This document shows positions 1 to 7,566 of a DNA stretch of 49,091 nt, one piece after another. The DNA is from an uncultured Lachnospiraceae bacterium (lineage in GTDB: Bacteria > Bacillota > Clostridia > Lachnospirales > Lachnospiraceae). Position numbers and translations under genes: made by a program. The stretch spans positions 1 through 49,091 of the forward strand of contig CACWRR010000009.1 of the NCBI GenBank assembly GCA_902763335.1, given 5' to 3'. Position 1 is the first letter of the stretch. Each line of letters starts with the position of its first letter. Under the pieces are notes generated by a model. It ran no database searches. It had not been told where the DNA came from and saw only the letters and a list, made by a program, of their open reading frames with translations.

Positions 1-20
1 TGTCAATTATATTACATAAT

Positions 21-48
21 TTGATTTTTGAACGGAATATGATATAAT
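21..48 (+). promoter_or_regulatory. sigma-A-type promoter of the citrate synthase gene
   Basis: TTGATT (21-26), a 16-nt spacer and TATAAT (43-48), with an upstream TG (40-41) forming an extended -10. The predicted start site near position 55 leaves a short leader before the gene at 102. Seen by motif match only. Confidence 0.6.
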
Positions 49-101
49 AGAAAACTGTATAACCCGAAAAAGACGACACAGAGGAAGGAATGGTGATATG
101 A

Positions 102-1448
102 ATGTCTGATAAAGATGTGACATTGTATGACTTATTTTCGAAAAATAATCATATTGATAAAGAATACTATGAGAAGTACCAGGTAAAGAGAGGACTGAGA
201 AATCAGGACGGAACCGGTGTACTTGCAGGAGTTACAAATATATGTAATGTTCACGGATATGTTGTGAGTGAAGGAGAGAAGATTCCTGCAGAAGGAGAGC
301 TTACATTCAGAGGTTACAGTATAAGGGATCTTGTTGCAAATGTTCAGAAAGAGAACAGGTTTGGTTATGAAGAGATAGCCTATCTTCTGTTGTCAGGTGA
401 GTTACCAAATAAAAAGCATTTAGCTGAATTTACAAAGATTATAGATGAGAATAGACAGCTTCCAAATGATTTCTTTGGAGATATGATTCTTAAGGCACCA
501 TCACTAAACATAATGAATAAGTTAGCACGTTCAGTTCTTTCATTATATTCGTATGATGACTGTCCGGACATGATTACACCAAAGCATGAGATAGATACAG
601 CTATATCCATCATATCAAAACTTCCGGTTATTATGGTTTTGGCATATTATGTAAAACAGGCAGCATATTGCGGAGAATCAATGATAATGCATCCGGTTAT
701 ACCGGGACAGTCAACTGCCGAGACAATACTTTCTATATTAAGAAAAGACAGACAGTTTACTGATGAGGAAGCAAAACTGTTAGATGTTGTACTTATGCTT
801 CACGCAGAGCATGGCGGTGGTAACAACTCTACATTTACATGCAGGGTATTATCATCATCAGGAACTGATCCGTATTCAGCATATGCAGCAGCCATAGGTT
901 CGCTTAAAGGACCAAAACACGGTGGTGCAAATCACAAGGTTTCGACAATGCAGAGATTTATAAGAGAAAATGTTAAAAACTGGAATGATGACGGAGAGGT
1001 TGCAGACTGCCTCAGAAAGATTGTAAGAAAGGAAGCATTTGATAAGACAGGTCTTATATATGGAATGGGACATGCCGTATATACATTGTCTGATCCTAGA
1101 GCGTGCATACTTAAAGAGAGTGCGGAGAAGCTTGCAAAGGGAACAGAGTTCGAGGCAGAGCTTAATCTTATAGAGACAGTTGAAAGAATTGCACCTGAAG
1201 TATTTGCAGAGGTTAAAGGTGATATAAAGACTATATGTGCAAATGTTGATATGTACAGTGGATTTGTATATAAGATGCTTGGAATACCTGAGGATTTGTA
1301 TACACCTTTATTTGCCGTTTCAAGAATGGCAGGATGGAGTGCACACAGATTTGAGGAACTTGTTACCGGAAGAAGAATCATAAGACCGGCATACAAGGCT
1401 ATAACAGGGAAAAAAGAGTATGTAAGTATTAATGACCGGAGGGATTAA
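102..1448 (+). CDS. gltA: citrate synthase
   Basis: Condenses oxaloacetate and acetyl-CoA to citrate and CoA in the cytoplasm; in anaerobic clostridia this normally feeds the oxidative branch toward 2-oxoglutarate and glutamate. The 448-residue protein has the family's conserved blocks: HAEHGGGNNSTF (around residue 230), GPKHGGANHK, GMGHAVYTLSDPR with the second catalytic histidine, and NVDMYSG carrying the catalytic aspartate, followed by the arginine-containing SRMAGWSAHRFEE. Length is slightly above the usual 370-430. The ATG at 102 is preceded by AGGAAGG at 82-88; an ATG at 98 is out of frame and closes after three codons. The stop overlaps the next start by one base (TAATG), so the two are co-transcribed. 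A 2-methylcitrate synthase role cannot be excluded, but there are no prp genes nearby. Confidence 0.93.
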   Translation: MSDKDVTLYDLFSKNNHIDKEYYEKYQVKRGLRNQDGTGVLAGVTNICNVHGYVVSEGEKIPAEGELTFRGYSIRDLVANVQKENRFGYEEIAYLLLSGELPNKKHLAEFTKIIDENRQLPNDFFGDMILKAPSLNIMNKLARSVLSLYSYDDCPDMITPKHEIDTAISIISKLPVIMVLAYYVKQAAYCGESMIMHPVIPGQSTAETILSILRKDRQFTDEEAKLLDVVLMLHAEHGGGNNSTFTCRVLSSSGTDPYSAYAAAIGSLKGPKHGGANHKVSTMQRFIRENVKNWNDDGEVADCLRKIVRKEAFDKTGLIYGMGHAVYTLSDPRACILKESAEKLAKGTEFEAELNLIETVERIAPEVFAEVKGDIKTICANVDMYSGFVYKMLGIPEDLYTPLFAVSRMAGWSAHRFEELVTGRRIIRPAYKAITGKKEYVSINDRRD

Positions 1449-2200
1449 TGTATAACGATATTAATATAGGTCCTGTAACTATTCATATGTATGGTCTTAT
1501 GATTGCCATAGGATTTGCAGTGGCATATCTGCTGGCAGATTACAGGGCAAAAAAAAGAAATCTTAGCAGTGACATAATATTCGGAATATTGTGGTGTGCC
1601 GTCATAGGCGGAATGTTGGGAGCCAGAATATTATATTATGTGGTAAGTATAAAAGACATTATTGATAATCCGTCGATTCTGTGGAATTTTTCAAACGGAT
1701 ATGTTGTATATGGTGGAATAATAGGTGGAGTGCTTGCGAGCTATATATATTGCAGAATAAAAAAAGCTCCATTTGTTAAATATTTTGATCTTGTTATTCC
1801 GGAAGTTGCCCTTGCACAGGGATTTGGACGAATGGGATGCTTTTTTGCAGGATGTTGCTATGGCAGGGAGACGGATTTACCGATTGGCATAATATTTAAA
1901 AATTCAGCATATGCCCCGAATGGGGTGAAACTGATGCCGACACAGCTTATATCAAGTGCGGGAGATTTTCTGATTGCTGCTGTATTGTTTATATATGCAC
2001 GAAAAGAAAGGGACAATCTGAAAGTCGGTTCATTATATATGATAATGTACAGTATAGGAAGATTACTGATTGAATTTCTGAGGGATGATTACCGTGGAAG
2101 CATAGGATTCATGTCTACATCGCAGATAATATCAGTTATTATATTCGCAGCAGGTGTAATAATGTGGATTATGGGAAAGAAGATATGTAAGGCGGAATAA
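1448..2200 (+). CDS. lgt: Lgt-family prolipoprotein diacylglyceryl transferase
   Basis: Integral membrane enzyme family that moves diacylglycerol from phosphatidylglycerol to the lipobox cysteine of prelipoproteins. About seven hydrophobic segments can be seen across 250 residues, beginning with the typical N-terminal block IGPVTIHMYGLMIAIGF. The signature region reads GFGRMGCFFAGCCYG, a Cys-rich variant of the classical GRIGNFxNGE. YVVYGGIIGG and the C-terminal RLLIEFLRDDYRG match the family. It overlaps the citrate synthase stop by one base and is followed by a terminator, so it is the second gene of a two-gene operon. A second homologue with the same GCCYG signature lies at 44469-45263. 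Family assignment is firm; that this copy is the cell's main Lgt is not established, because the NGE motif is missing. Confidence 0.85.
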   Translation: MYNDINIGPVTIHMYGLMIAIGFAVAYLLADYRAKKRNLSSDIIFGILWCAVIGGMLGARILYYVVSIKDIIDNPSILWNFSNGYVVYGGIIGGVLASYIYCRIKKAPFVKYFDLVIPEVALAQGFGRMGCFFAGCCYGRETDLPIGIIFKNSAYAPNGVKLMPTQLISSAGDFLIAAVLFIYARKERDNLKVGSLYMIMYSIGRLLIEFLRDDYRGSIGFMSTSQIISVIIFAAGVIMWIMGKKICKAE

Positions 2201-2208
2201 TAGACAGT

Positions 2209-2238
2209 GCAGGGTGCGTTTTGCATCCTGCTTTTTTT
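2209..2238 (+). terminator. intrinsic terminator after the gltA-lgt pair
   Basis: A 9-bp stem, GCAGGGTGC (2209-2217) with GCATCCTGC (2223-2231), contains one G-T pair and a 5-nt loop, and is followed by seven T residues. Confidence 0.85.
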
Positions 2239-2272
2239 AACTTATGCAAGTAGTAATAAAAACTATTTGTTA

Positions 2273-2301
2273 TTGACAAAACATCTACATAATGATAACA
2301 T
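2273..2301 (+). promoter_or_regulatory. sigma-A-type promoter of the FabK-like gene
   Basis: TTGACA (2273-2278), a 17-nt spacer and TAACAT (2296-2301), with TG at 2293-2294 as an extended -10. The start would fall about 2308, so the palindrome at 2333-2346 sits in the early transcribed region. Confidence 0.55.
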
Positions 2302-2332
2302 ATAAATAGTTTGAATATCAAAATATTTATTT

Positions 2333-2346
2333 TGACCGGTCGGTCA
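2333..2346 (+). promoter_or_regulatory. inverted repeat resembling a TetR-family operator
   Basis: TGACC and GGTCA arms flank the centre GGTC (TGACCGGTCGGTCA). ACCGGTCGGT-type palindromes are typical of TetR-family repressors (established pattern). It lies between the promoter at 2273-2301 and the start codon at 2362. No TetR gene is present in the window, so the regulator is unknown. Confidence 0.5.
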
Positions 2347-2361
2347 GGAAAGGAAATATAA

Positions 2362-3417
2362 ATGTTACCAAAACTTGTTATAGGAGATAAAATTGCAGAT
2401 ATACCGATTATACAAGGAGGAATGGGAGTAGGTGTGAGCAGATCAGGGCTTGCCGGTGCAGTTGCCAAGGAGGGGGCAATAGGAATTATATCGACGGCAC
2501 AGATTGGATATGATGAAGATGGATTTGAGAACAATCAGGCACAGGCAAACATAAAAGCTATAGAAAAACATATAAAAAGAGCAAAGAAGATTGCGAATGG
2601 AAAAGGCCTTGTAGGCGTAAATGTAATGACAGCACTTAAGCATTATAGGGAACATGTGAGAACCGCAGCCAGTGCCGGTGCAGATGTTATTATATGTGGC
2701 GCAGGTTTACCTGTTGATCTGCCGGAGCTTGTAAAAGACAGTGACTGTAAGATTGCTCCAATAGTTTCATCAGAGCGTGCATGCAATATAATACTAAAAA
2801 TGTGGTCGCACAGATATGACAGAACAGCGGATTTTATTGTTGTAGAAGGACCGGAGGCAGGCGGACATTTAGGGTATTCAAAAGAACAGTTAGAACATAT
2901 AGAAGAATACGATTTTGATGAGGAGATAAAGAAAATTATCTGTGCAAAACAGAAATATGAAAATGAGTATAATGTGAATATTCCGGTGATTGTAGCCGGA
3001 GGGGTATTTACTAGAGAAGATATAAAGCATATTTTAGAAATTGGTGCCCAGGGAGTACAGATTGCATCACGATTTGTTGCTACAAATGAATGCGATGCAT
3101 CACAAGAGTATAAAAATATGTATATAAATGCTAAGGCAGGGGATATATGTATAGTTAAAAGTCCTGTTGGAATGCCGGGGAGGGCTGTCAGAAACAGATT
3201 CATAGAAAGGGTTGAAAAGGAGAGACAGAAGATAGAAAAATGTTATCAGTGCCTTGAGAAATGTAATCCGGCTGATGTACCATACTGTATAACAAAAGCA
3301 CTTATATCAGCAGTCCGGGGAGATATTGACAATGGGCTTATATTCTGCGGTTCAAATGTTGACAGAATAAATAAGATAGTGTCTGTACACGATTTAATTA
3401 AAGAACTGGTTATGTAG
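2362..3417 (+). CDS. nitronate monooxygenase / FabK-type enoyl-ACP reductase family flavoprotein
   Basis: FMN-binding TIM-barrel protein of the 2-nitropropane dioxygenase family, which includes nitronate monooxygenases and the enoyl-ACP reductase FabK. Visible motifs are IIQGGMGVGVS near the N-terminus, VNVMTAL, the EGPEAGGHLG loop, VAGGVFTREDI and the phosphate-binding GAQGVQIASRFVATNE. The 351-residue length exceeds typical FabK (about 315) because of a C-terminal extension with a cysteine cluster, CYQCLEKCNPADVPYC (residues about 294-309), which could hold a metal or iron-sulfur cluster (inference). Its start follows AGGAAAGG. It is a monocistronic unit between a terminator and a convergent gene. 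Sequence alone does not separate nitronate oxidation from fatty-acid synthesis; the TetR-like operator would suit either lipid or stress control. Confidence 0.8.
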   Translation: MLPKLVIGDKIADIPIIQGGMGVGVSRSGLAGAVAKEGAIGIISTAQIGYDEDGFENNQAQANIKAIEKHIKRAKKIANGKGLVGVNVMTALKHYREHVRTAASAGADVIICGAGLPVDLPELVKDSDCKIAPIVSSERACNIILKMWSHRYDRTADFIVVEGPEAGGHLGYSKEQLEHIEEYDFDEEIKKIICAKQKYENEYNVNIPVIVAGGVFTREDIKHILEIGAQGVQIASRFVATNECDASQEYKNMYINAKAGDICIVKSPVGMPGRAVRNRFIERVEKERQKIEKCYQCLEKCNPADVPYCITKALISAVRGDIDNGLIFCGSNVDRINKIVSVHDLIKELVM

Positions 3418-3454
3418 TAATCATGCTGAATATTTTTTAACAATATATAAAATA

Positions 3455-3478
3455 AGCCGGACATCAAAGTGTCCGGCT
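3455..3478 (-). terminator. terminator between convergent genes, mainly for degV
   Basis: A perfect 9-bp stem, AGCCGGACA with TGTCCGGCT, has a 6-nt loop. Read on the minus strand it is followed by a T-rich stretch; on the plus strand the following run is weak, so it serves mainly the minus-strand gene. Confidence 0.75.
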
Positions 3479-3484
3479 GAAAAC

Positions 3485-4369
3485 TTATACATCATATTTT
3501 TTTATAAGCGCTACACCGAGTGGATAAGGACCGGTATGACAGCCTATGGTTGTTCCTATTCGTGATTCTATATCGTGGGCACACTTTATAGGGAGTGAGT
3601 CCTCAAGAAGTTTTTCAAAATCATCAGCTTCCTCAAGTTCAAAACCGGTTCCCACCAGAAAATTATAATCATCATAGTTAAGATTTTCATCAGAGAAATA
3701 TTTGCTGATTAATTTTACAAGACTTTTCTTTGCTTTGGCTCTTGTACGAGTGATTCCACCAAGAGTAATATCTCCGTCAAGCATAACGATGAGAGGCTTT
3801 ATACCTAATTTGTCACCGGCGATAGTGGCAAGCTTACCTATACGGCCATTTTTAATAAGATATTCTAATGAGCCTACAGTAAAATAGATTCTTCCTGTTA
3901 CTTTTATGCGATTGATGGCTGATATTGCTTCATCAAATGTGAGACCGTTATCTCTCATTCTGACCACTTCATTTACAAGAAGAGCTTCGGACATAGTGTT
4001 TAATGTGGAATCTACAACCTCTATTTTAGCATCAGGATACTCCTCTAATATTTCATCTCTGGCGGTACATGCACTGTTGTATGAACCGCTGAATTTGGTA
4101 GTTATGCATATACATATAACCGGTATATTCTGCTCTACATATGGTGTAAATGCATCTATGTAGTCACCGGAAGATGGAAGGGAAGATTTAGGAATCTCAT
4201 GATTTTCAGCCATTCTGCGGTAAAATTCATCATGGCTTATTCCGCTTCCTTCCTTGACATAATTTTCCCCATCAAATGTAACGTAAAATGGAACAACTTT
4301 TATATTATTGCGTGTGGTGTATTCGGGAAGTAAATCGCATGCACCATCACTTACTATCTGAAAATTCAT
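3485..4369 (-). CDS. DegV family fatty-acid-binding protein
   Basis: DegV/FakB proteins bind a fatty acid and present it to the kinase FakA for phosphorylation (established for the family). This 294-residue protein begins IVSDGACDLLPEY, the usual N-terminal strand and loop, and has ICITTKFSGSYNSA, where the conserved SG(T/S)Y-type lipid-head loop sits, plus YLIKNGRIGK. The start at 4369 was preferred to one 25 codons upstream because AAAGGAG lies at the correct distance and homology begins there. It has its own upstream promoter. No fakA is present here, so the partner would be encoded elsewhere. Confidence 0.88.
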   Translation of the reverse strand: MNFQIVSDGACDLLPEYTTRNNIKVVPFYVTFDGENYVKEGSGISHDEFYRRMAENHEIPKSSLPSSGDYIDAFTPYVEQNIPVICICITTKFSGSYNSACTARDEILEEYPDAKIEVVDSTLNTMSEALLVNEVVRMRDNGLTFDEAISAINRIKVTGRIYFTVGSLEYLIKNGRIGKLATIAGDKLGIKPLIVMLDGDITLGGITRTRAKAKKSLVKLISKYFSDENLNYDDYNFLVGTGFELEEADDFEKLLEDSLPIKCAHDIESRIGTTIGCHTGPYPLGVALIKKYDV

Positions 4370-4452
4370 TTTAAAGTATTTCTCCTTTCGGTAACATCCA
4401 CACAATAAAGTGTAGAAATTCAAAAAACGTAATATAGTATTCAATACTACTT

Positions 4453-4482
4453 ATAATAACATAAGCATTATTATAGTGTCAA
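4453..4482 (-). promoter_or_regulatory. promoter of the degV gene
   Basis: On the minus strand, TTGACA (4482-4477), an 18-nt spacer and TATTAT (4458-4453) preceded by TG. A stray TATAAT lies one base after the -35 but is too close to serve with it. Confidence 0.5.
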
Positions 4483-4557
4483 TAAGCATTAGATTATTAA
4501 CATATAAAAATTTTATGAATATTTATATTAGTAAGAAAGTACCCGGGGGTAGTAACC

Positions 4558-5490
4558 ATGGGTGAGATTGTCTGGAAAACACCGGATAGAGAAGATTATA
4601 AAAAAATCAGGTCTGTAGTTGAAAAATGTAACTATTATGGAAGTGATACCTCTGCCCTTAATATATATCTGCTGCGGAAAAAATATGGTACAAAGATAGG
4701 ATATTGTGACGGATTTATTCTTAGGAAATATTACGGAAAATACGGACGGTGCGGCTATGGATTTCCATTGGGAAAAGTTTCTGATGGAGAACTTCTTAAC
4801 GAAAATGAAGATTTAAAACAGGTATTTGAGAAAATAAAAATGGATGCAGCCTGCAAAGGTGAACCTCTAAGATTCTGCCTGTTTGATAAAGAGCAGAGAG
4901 ACATTGCAGACAGATATATAAACGCCGTGGAATGGAAAAGTGACAGGGGAAACAGTGACTATATATATATCAGACAGGAACTGGCACAGTTAAGTGGCAG
5001 CAGATATCACAAGAAAAGAAATCATGTATTAAAATTCACAAGATTATATAATGACTGGAGATATGCGGAAATCTCAGAAAGAGACATATCTGATGCAATG
5101 AAGGTGGCAGATGAATGGTTTGAAGAGAGGATGAGCCTCGAAGATAAGATAAAGGACAGTGAATATGGTGCGATAGTTGAGGCAGTGGAGTACTACAGTG
5201 AATTTGGACTTCGTGGTGGAATATTGTACGCTGATGGAAAACCTGTGGCTATGACCATAGCATCCCCGATAAATAAGGACATATGTGATGTACATTTTGA
5301 AAAAGCAGTGGGAAAATATGCGGCAGACGGTGCATATGCAGTGATAAACCGGATGCTTGCCATAAGCCTTTCTGAATATACTTATTTTAACCGTGAGGAG
5401 GATATTAATATAGAAGGTTTGAGAAAGGCGAAGATGTCATACCATCCGTGGAAGGTGCTTGAGAAGTATAGCGGGGAGGTGCGGGGGTGA
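4558..5490 (+). CDS. DUF2156 / phosphatidylglycerol lysyltransferase C-terminal domain protein
   Basis: A soluble 310-residue protein resembling the GNAT-fold C-terminal domain of MprF-type aminoacyl-phosphatidylglycerol synthases (DUF2156). Seen are an N-terminal block around NYYGSDTSALNIYLLRKKYG, the central SRYHKKRNHVLKF motif (residues about 143-155) and a late GAYAVINRMLA. It lacks the transmembrane flippase half of full MprF, so aminoacyl transfer to lipid is only one possibility; stand-alone members are mostly uncharacterised. The ribosome site is unusual, a run of Gs (CGGGGGT, 4543-4549) 8-10 bases before ATG. No terminator is seen after it. The divergent neighbour is degV. Confidence 0.75.
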   Translation: MGEIVWKTPDREDYKKIRSVVEKCNYYGSDTSALNIYLLRKKYGTKIGYCDGFILRKYYGKYGRCGYGFPLGKVSDGELLNENEDLKQVFEKIKMDAACKGEPLRFCLFDKEQRDIADRYINAVEWKSDRGNSDYIYIRQELAQLSGSRYHKKRNHVLKFTRLYNDWRYAEISERDISDAMKVADEWFEERMSLEDKIKDSEYGAIVEAVEYYSEFGLRGGILYADGKPVAMTIASPINKDICDVHFEKAVGKYAADGAYAVINRMLAISLSEYTYFNREEDINIEGLRKAKMSYHPWKVLEKYSGEVRG

Positions 5491-5775
5491 GGAAAGGCTT
5501 ATAAATTAGAATAGTTAAAGCTCGCAAGAAAATACGATTGTTTTGATTGCTAGAACAGGGGTTATGTATTATAATAAATTGCAGTAACAAAGTGCACTAA
5601 GCAGCTTGCAGAAATGAAAATTATTGTATTTGACTTAAATCGGAAGTCATGTGTAGTAATAACTGAATTTGGAAAATTGGTATGAAGTTTTTTGGGCAAT
5701 AATTTGTTTAGAGACAGTGAAGTATAAATGATAAAGTGAACTATTATTTTTATGTTAAGGAAGGTTTTATTATAG
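5491..5775. other. intergenic stretch before the AlbA-type gene
   Basis: 285 bases of AT-rich DNA. A 23-codon frame at 5614-5685 (starting MKIIVFDLNRKSCVVIT) has no good ribosome binding site; it may be a remnant of a small gene or chance. No convincing terminator for the upstream gene was found. AAGGAAGG at 5757-5764 is the ribosome site of the next gene. Confidence 0.4.
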
Positions 5776-7278
5776 ATGAAACAGGAAATATTAAATAAAT
5801 TGAACCTTAGTGAAGATCATGAGCGAGAATGTAAGCTGGCAACCGGTGGACTTCCTGAGAGCATATGGGAGACGTATTCTTCCTTTGCTAATACGAATGG
5901 TGGTACTATTCTGCTTGGAATTAAGGAATATAGGGATTCTTTTACGATTGAAGGACTGACAGATAAACAGATTGTTAAATATCAGAAGGATTTCTGGAGT
6001 ACATTAAATGATAGAAATAAGGTATCTAGGAATATCCTGTTGAATCATCATGTACAGGTCATCGAGGTGGGAGATAAAAAGATACTTAAAATTGATGTCC
6101 CGGCGGCAGACAGGCATGATAAACCGGTATATATTGGAACAAATCCAATGAAAGGTACTTATAAAAGAGATTATGAAGGTGATTTTCTTTGTACCGAAGA
6201 AGCAGTCAGGGCAATGTTTGCAGATCAGAGGGATGTGTCTGGAGATGTGGAAGTACTGGATGAGTTTGGATTGGATGTGTTCAATCAGGATACGATAAAA
6301 GGTTATAGAATTATTTTTGAGCAGCTTCACAACGGACATCCGTGGAATGCTCTTGAGAATGATGAGTTCCTTATGAAACTAAGGGCAGCAGCGAAGAATA
6401 AGAATGGAACACTATCTCCAACAATAGCAGGATTATTATTTTTTGGAGAAGCTTATCATATTACTGAGGTTTTTCCGAATTATTTTCTGGATTATCGTGA
6501 GGAATGTGATGATAAAGCCGTGCGCTGGTTATTCCGGACACATTCTAACGAAGGTGATTGGAGTGGTAATATATACGACTTTTTCTGCAAGGTGCGTACA
6601 AGAATGGATGATGATATAGCAGTTCCATTTGCAAATAGACGTGATGGATACCGGATAGACAGAGTGGATGTGCATGATGCATTGGAAGAAGCGTTGGCAA
6701 ATGCGTTGGCACATGCAAATTATTATGGCAGACGAGGAATCCTTGTCGTTAAAAAAGGTAAGGAACTTAGCATTTCAAATCCCGGTACTATCAGGGTAAC
6801 AAAAGAGGAATTTTATGCAGGTGGCAATAGTGATCCGCGAAATCCGAATATCTTAAAGATGTTTGGATTTGTAAATGTAGGTGAGCGTGCCGGAAGTGGT
6901 GTCGATAAGATTATGACAGCGTGGGCAGAACAAAACTGGAAGAAACCGGAATTTGATTTCTCGGAGCGTAATGATAGGGTAACATTAAAACTTGAAGTCG
7001 GACAAGTGGTATACATTCCGGGAGCTGCCGACCTGCAGGCAAACAAACAAGTGGACTCAACAAAAACTGATGAAATAGGTAATCTAAATAAGGAGCAAAG
7101 AGTAATGCATTATCTTAAAAGTCATGATAGCATCTCAACACAACAAGCAATGGAATTGTGTGAATATAAAACACGAGCTGGTGCACGTAGGCTGTTAGAT
7201 AAAATGATTCAAAATGATATTTTGAGAAAAACAGGAAATGGACCGGGTACAAAATATATATTCAAAGAGTACAAGTAA
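5776..7278 (+). CDS. AlbA_2 (Schlafen-like) and ATPase-like domain transcriptional regulator
   Basis: Residues about 13-135 form an AlbA_2/Schlafen-type domain, with the ERECK motif and the FANTNGGTILLGI block. Residues about 280-410 match the GHKL-like HATPase_c_4 region of RecG-like helicase-related regulators: EEALANALAHANYYGR, ISNPGTI, then NPNILKMFGFVNVGERAGSG. A winged-helix segment closes the protein (EQRVMHYLKSHDSISTQQA onward). The architecture is common in accessory regions; suggested roles include DNA-binding regulation and, for some Schlafen-type proteins, phage defence, but none is shown for this one. Arginine codons include noticeably more CGN than neighbouring genes, which use AGA almost throughout, and it sits between unrelated core genes; both suggest acquisition by transfer. 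Start is supported by AAGGAAGG. Confidence 0.8.
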   Translation: MKQEILNKLNLSEDHERECKLATGGLPESIWETYSSFANTNGGTILLGIKEYRDSFTIEGLTDKQIVKYQKDFWSTLNDRNKVSRNILLNHHVQVIEVGDKKILKIDVPAADRHDKPVYIGTNPMKGTYKRDYEGDFLCTEEAVRAMFADQRDVSGDVEVLDEFGLDVFNQDTIKGYRIIFEQLHNGHPWNALENDEFLMKLRAAAKNKNGTLSPTIAGLLFFGEAYHITEVFPNYFLDYREECDDKAVRWLFRTHSNEGDWSGNIYDFFCKVRTRMDDDIAVPFANRRDGYRIDRVDVHDALEEALANALAHANYYGRRGILVVKKGKELSISNPGTIRVTKEEFYAGGNSDPRNPNILKMFGFVNVGERAGSGVDKIMTAWAEQNWKKPEFDFSERNDRVTLKLEVGQVVYIPGAADLQANKQVDSTKTDEIGNLNKEQRVMHYLKSHDSISTQQAMELCEYKTRAGARRLLDKMIQNDILRKTGNGPGTKYIFKEYK

Positions 7279-7316
7279 AGAGAAAATGAGTTGATAGATA
7301 CAATTTGTTGTTTAAT

Positions 7317-7408
7317 GGATACTGGTAGTCATTTAACGGATATAAAGTGTTCAATAAGTATCCGGTAGTATCCGATAAGTATCCATTAGTGACCATCTAC
7401 TGGATACT
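7317..7408. repeat. cluster of five AGTATCC/GGATACT heptamers
   Basis: Three direct copies of AGTATCC start at 7357, 7367 and 7378, spaced 10-11 bases, one DNA turn. They are flanked by inverted copies GGATACT at 7317-7323 and 7402-7408. The array lies directly after the AlbA-type gene and before the hairpin upstream of pstS. The spacing suits binding on one face of the helix by a protein; function is inferred. Confidence 0.6.
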
Positions 7409-7451
7409 AATTACCACGTTGATTGAATAAAAGTAATTTATACAGATAATC

Positions 7452-7509
7452 TGCGACTTTACAAAAACCATACATTTTTTTACTAAAGTATGGTAGTTGT
7501 AAAGTCGCA
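7452..7509 (+). promoter_or_regulatory. long hairpin upstream of pstS (terminator and/or PhoP-type operator)
   Basis: TGCGACTTTACAA (7452-7464) pairs with TTGTAAAGTCGCA (7497-7509); an inner CCATAC/GTATGG stem (7468-7473, 7488-7493) follows a 3-nt internal loop. TTTTTATT follows, so it could terminate the upstream transcript. It also contains TTTACA (7458), CATACA (7469) and TTACTA (7480) at 11-base spacing, which resembles the TTWACA repeats bound by PhoP in Bacillus. A possible -10, TATCAT, lies at 7517-7522 with no good -35, as expected of an activated promoter. Confidence 0.5.
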
Positions 7510-7566
7510 TTTTTATTATCATAAGCGTGTAATCAAAAAGAAGACAGAAAGAAAGAGGAAAACAAA

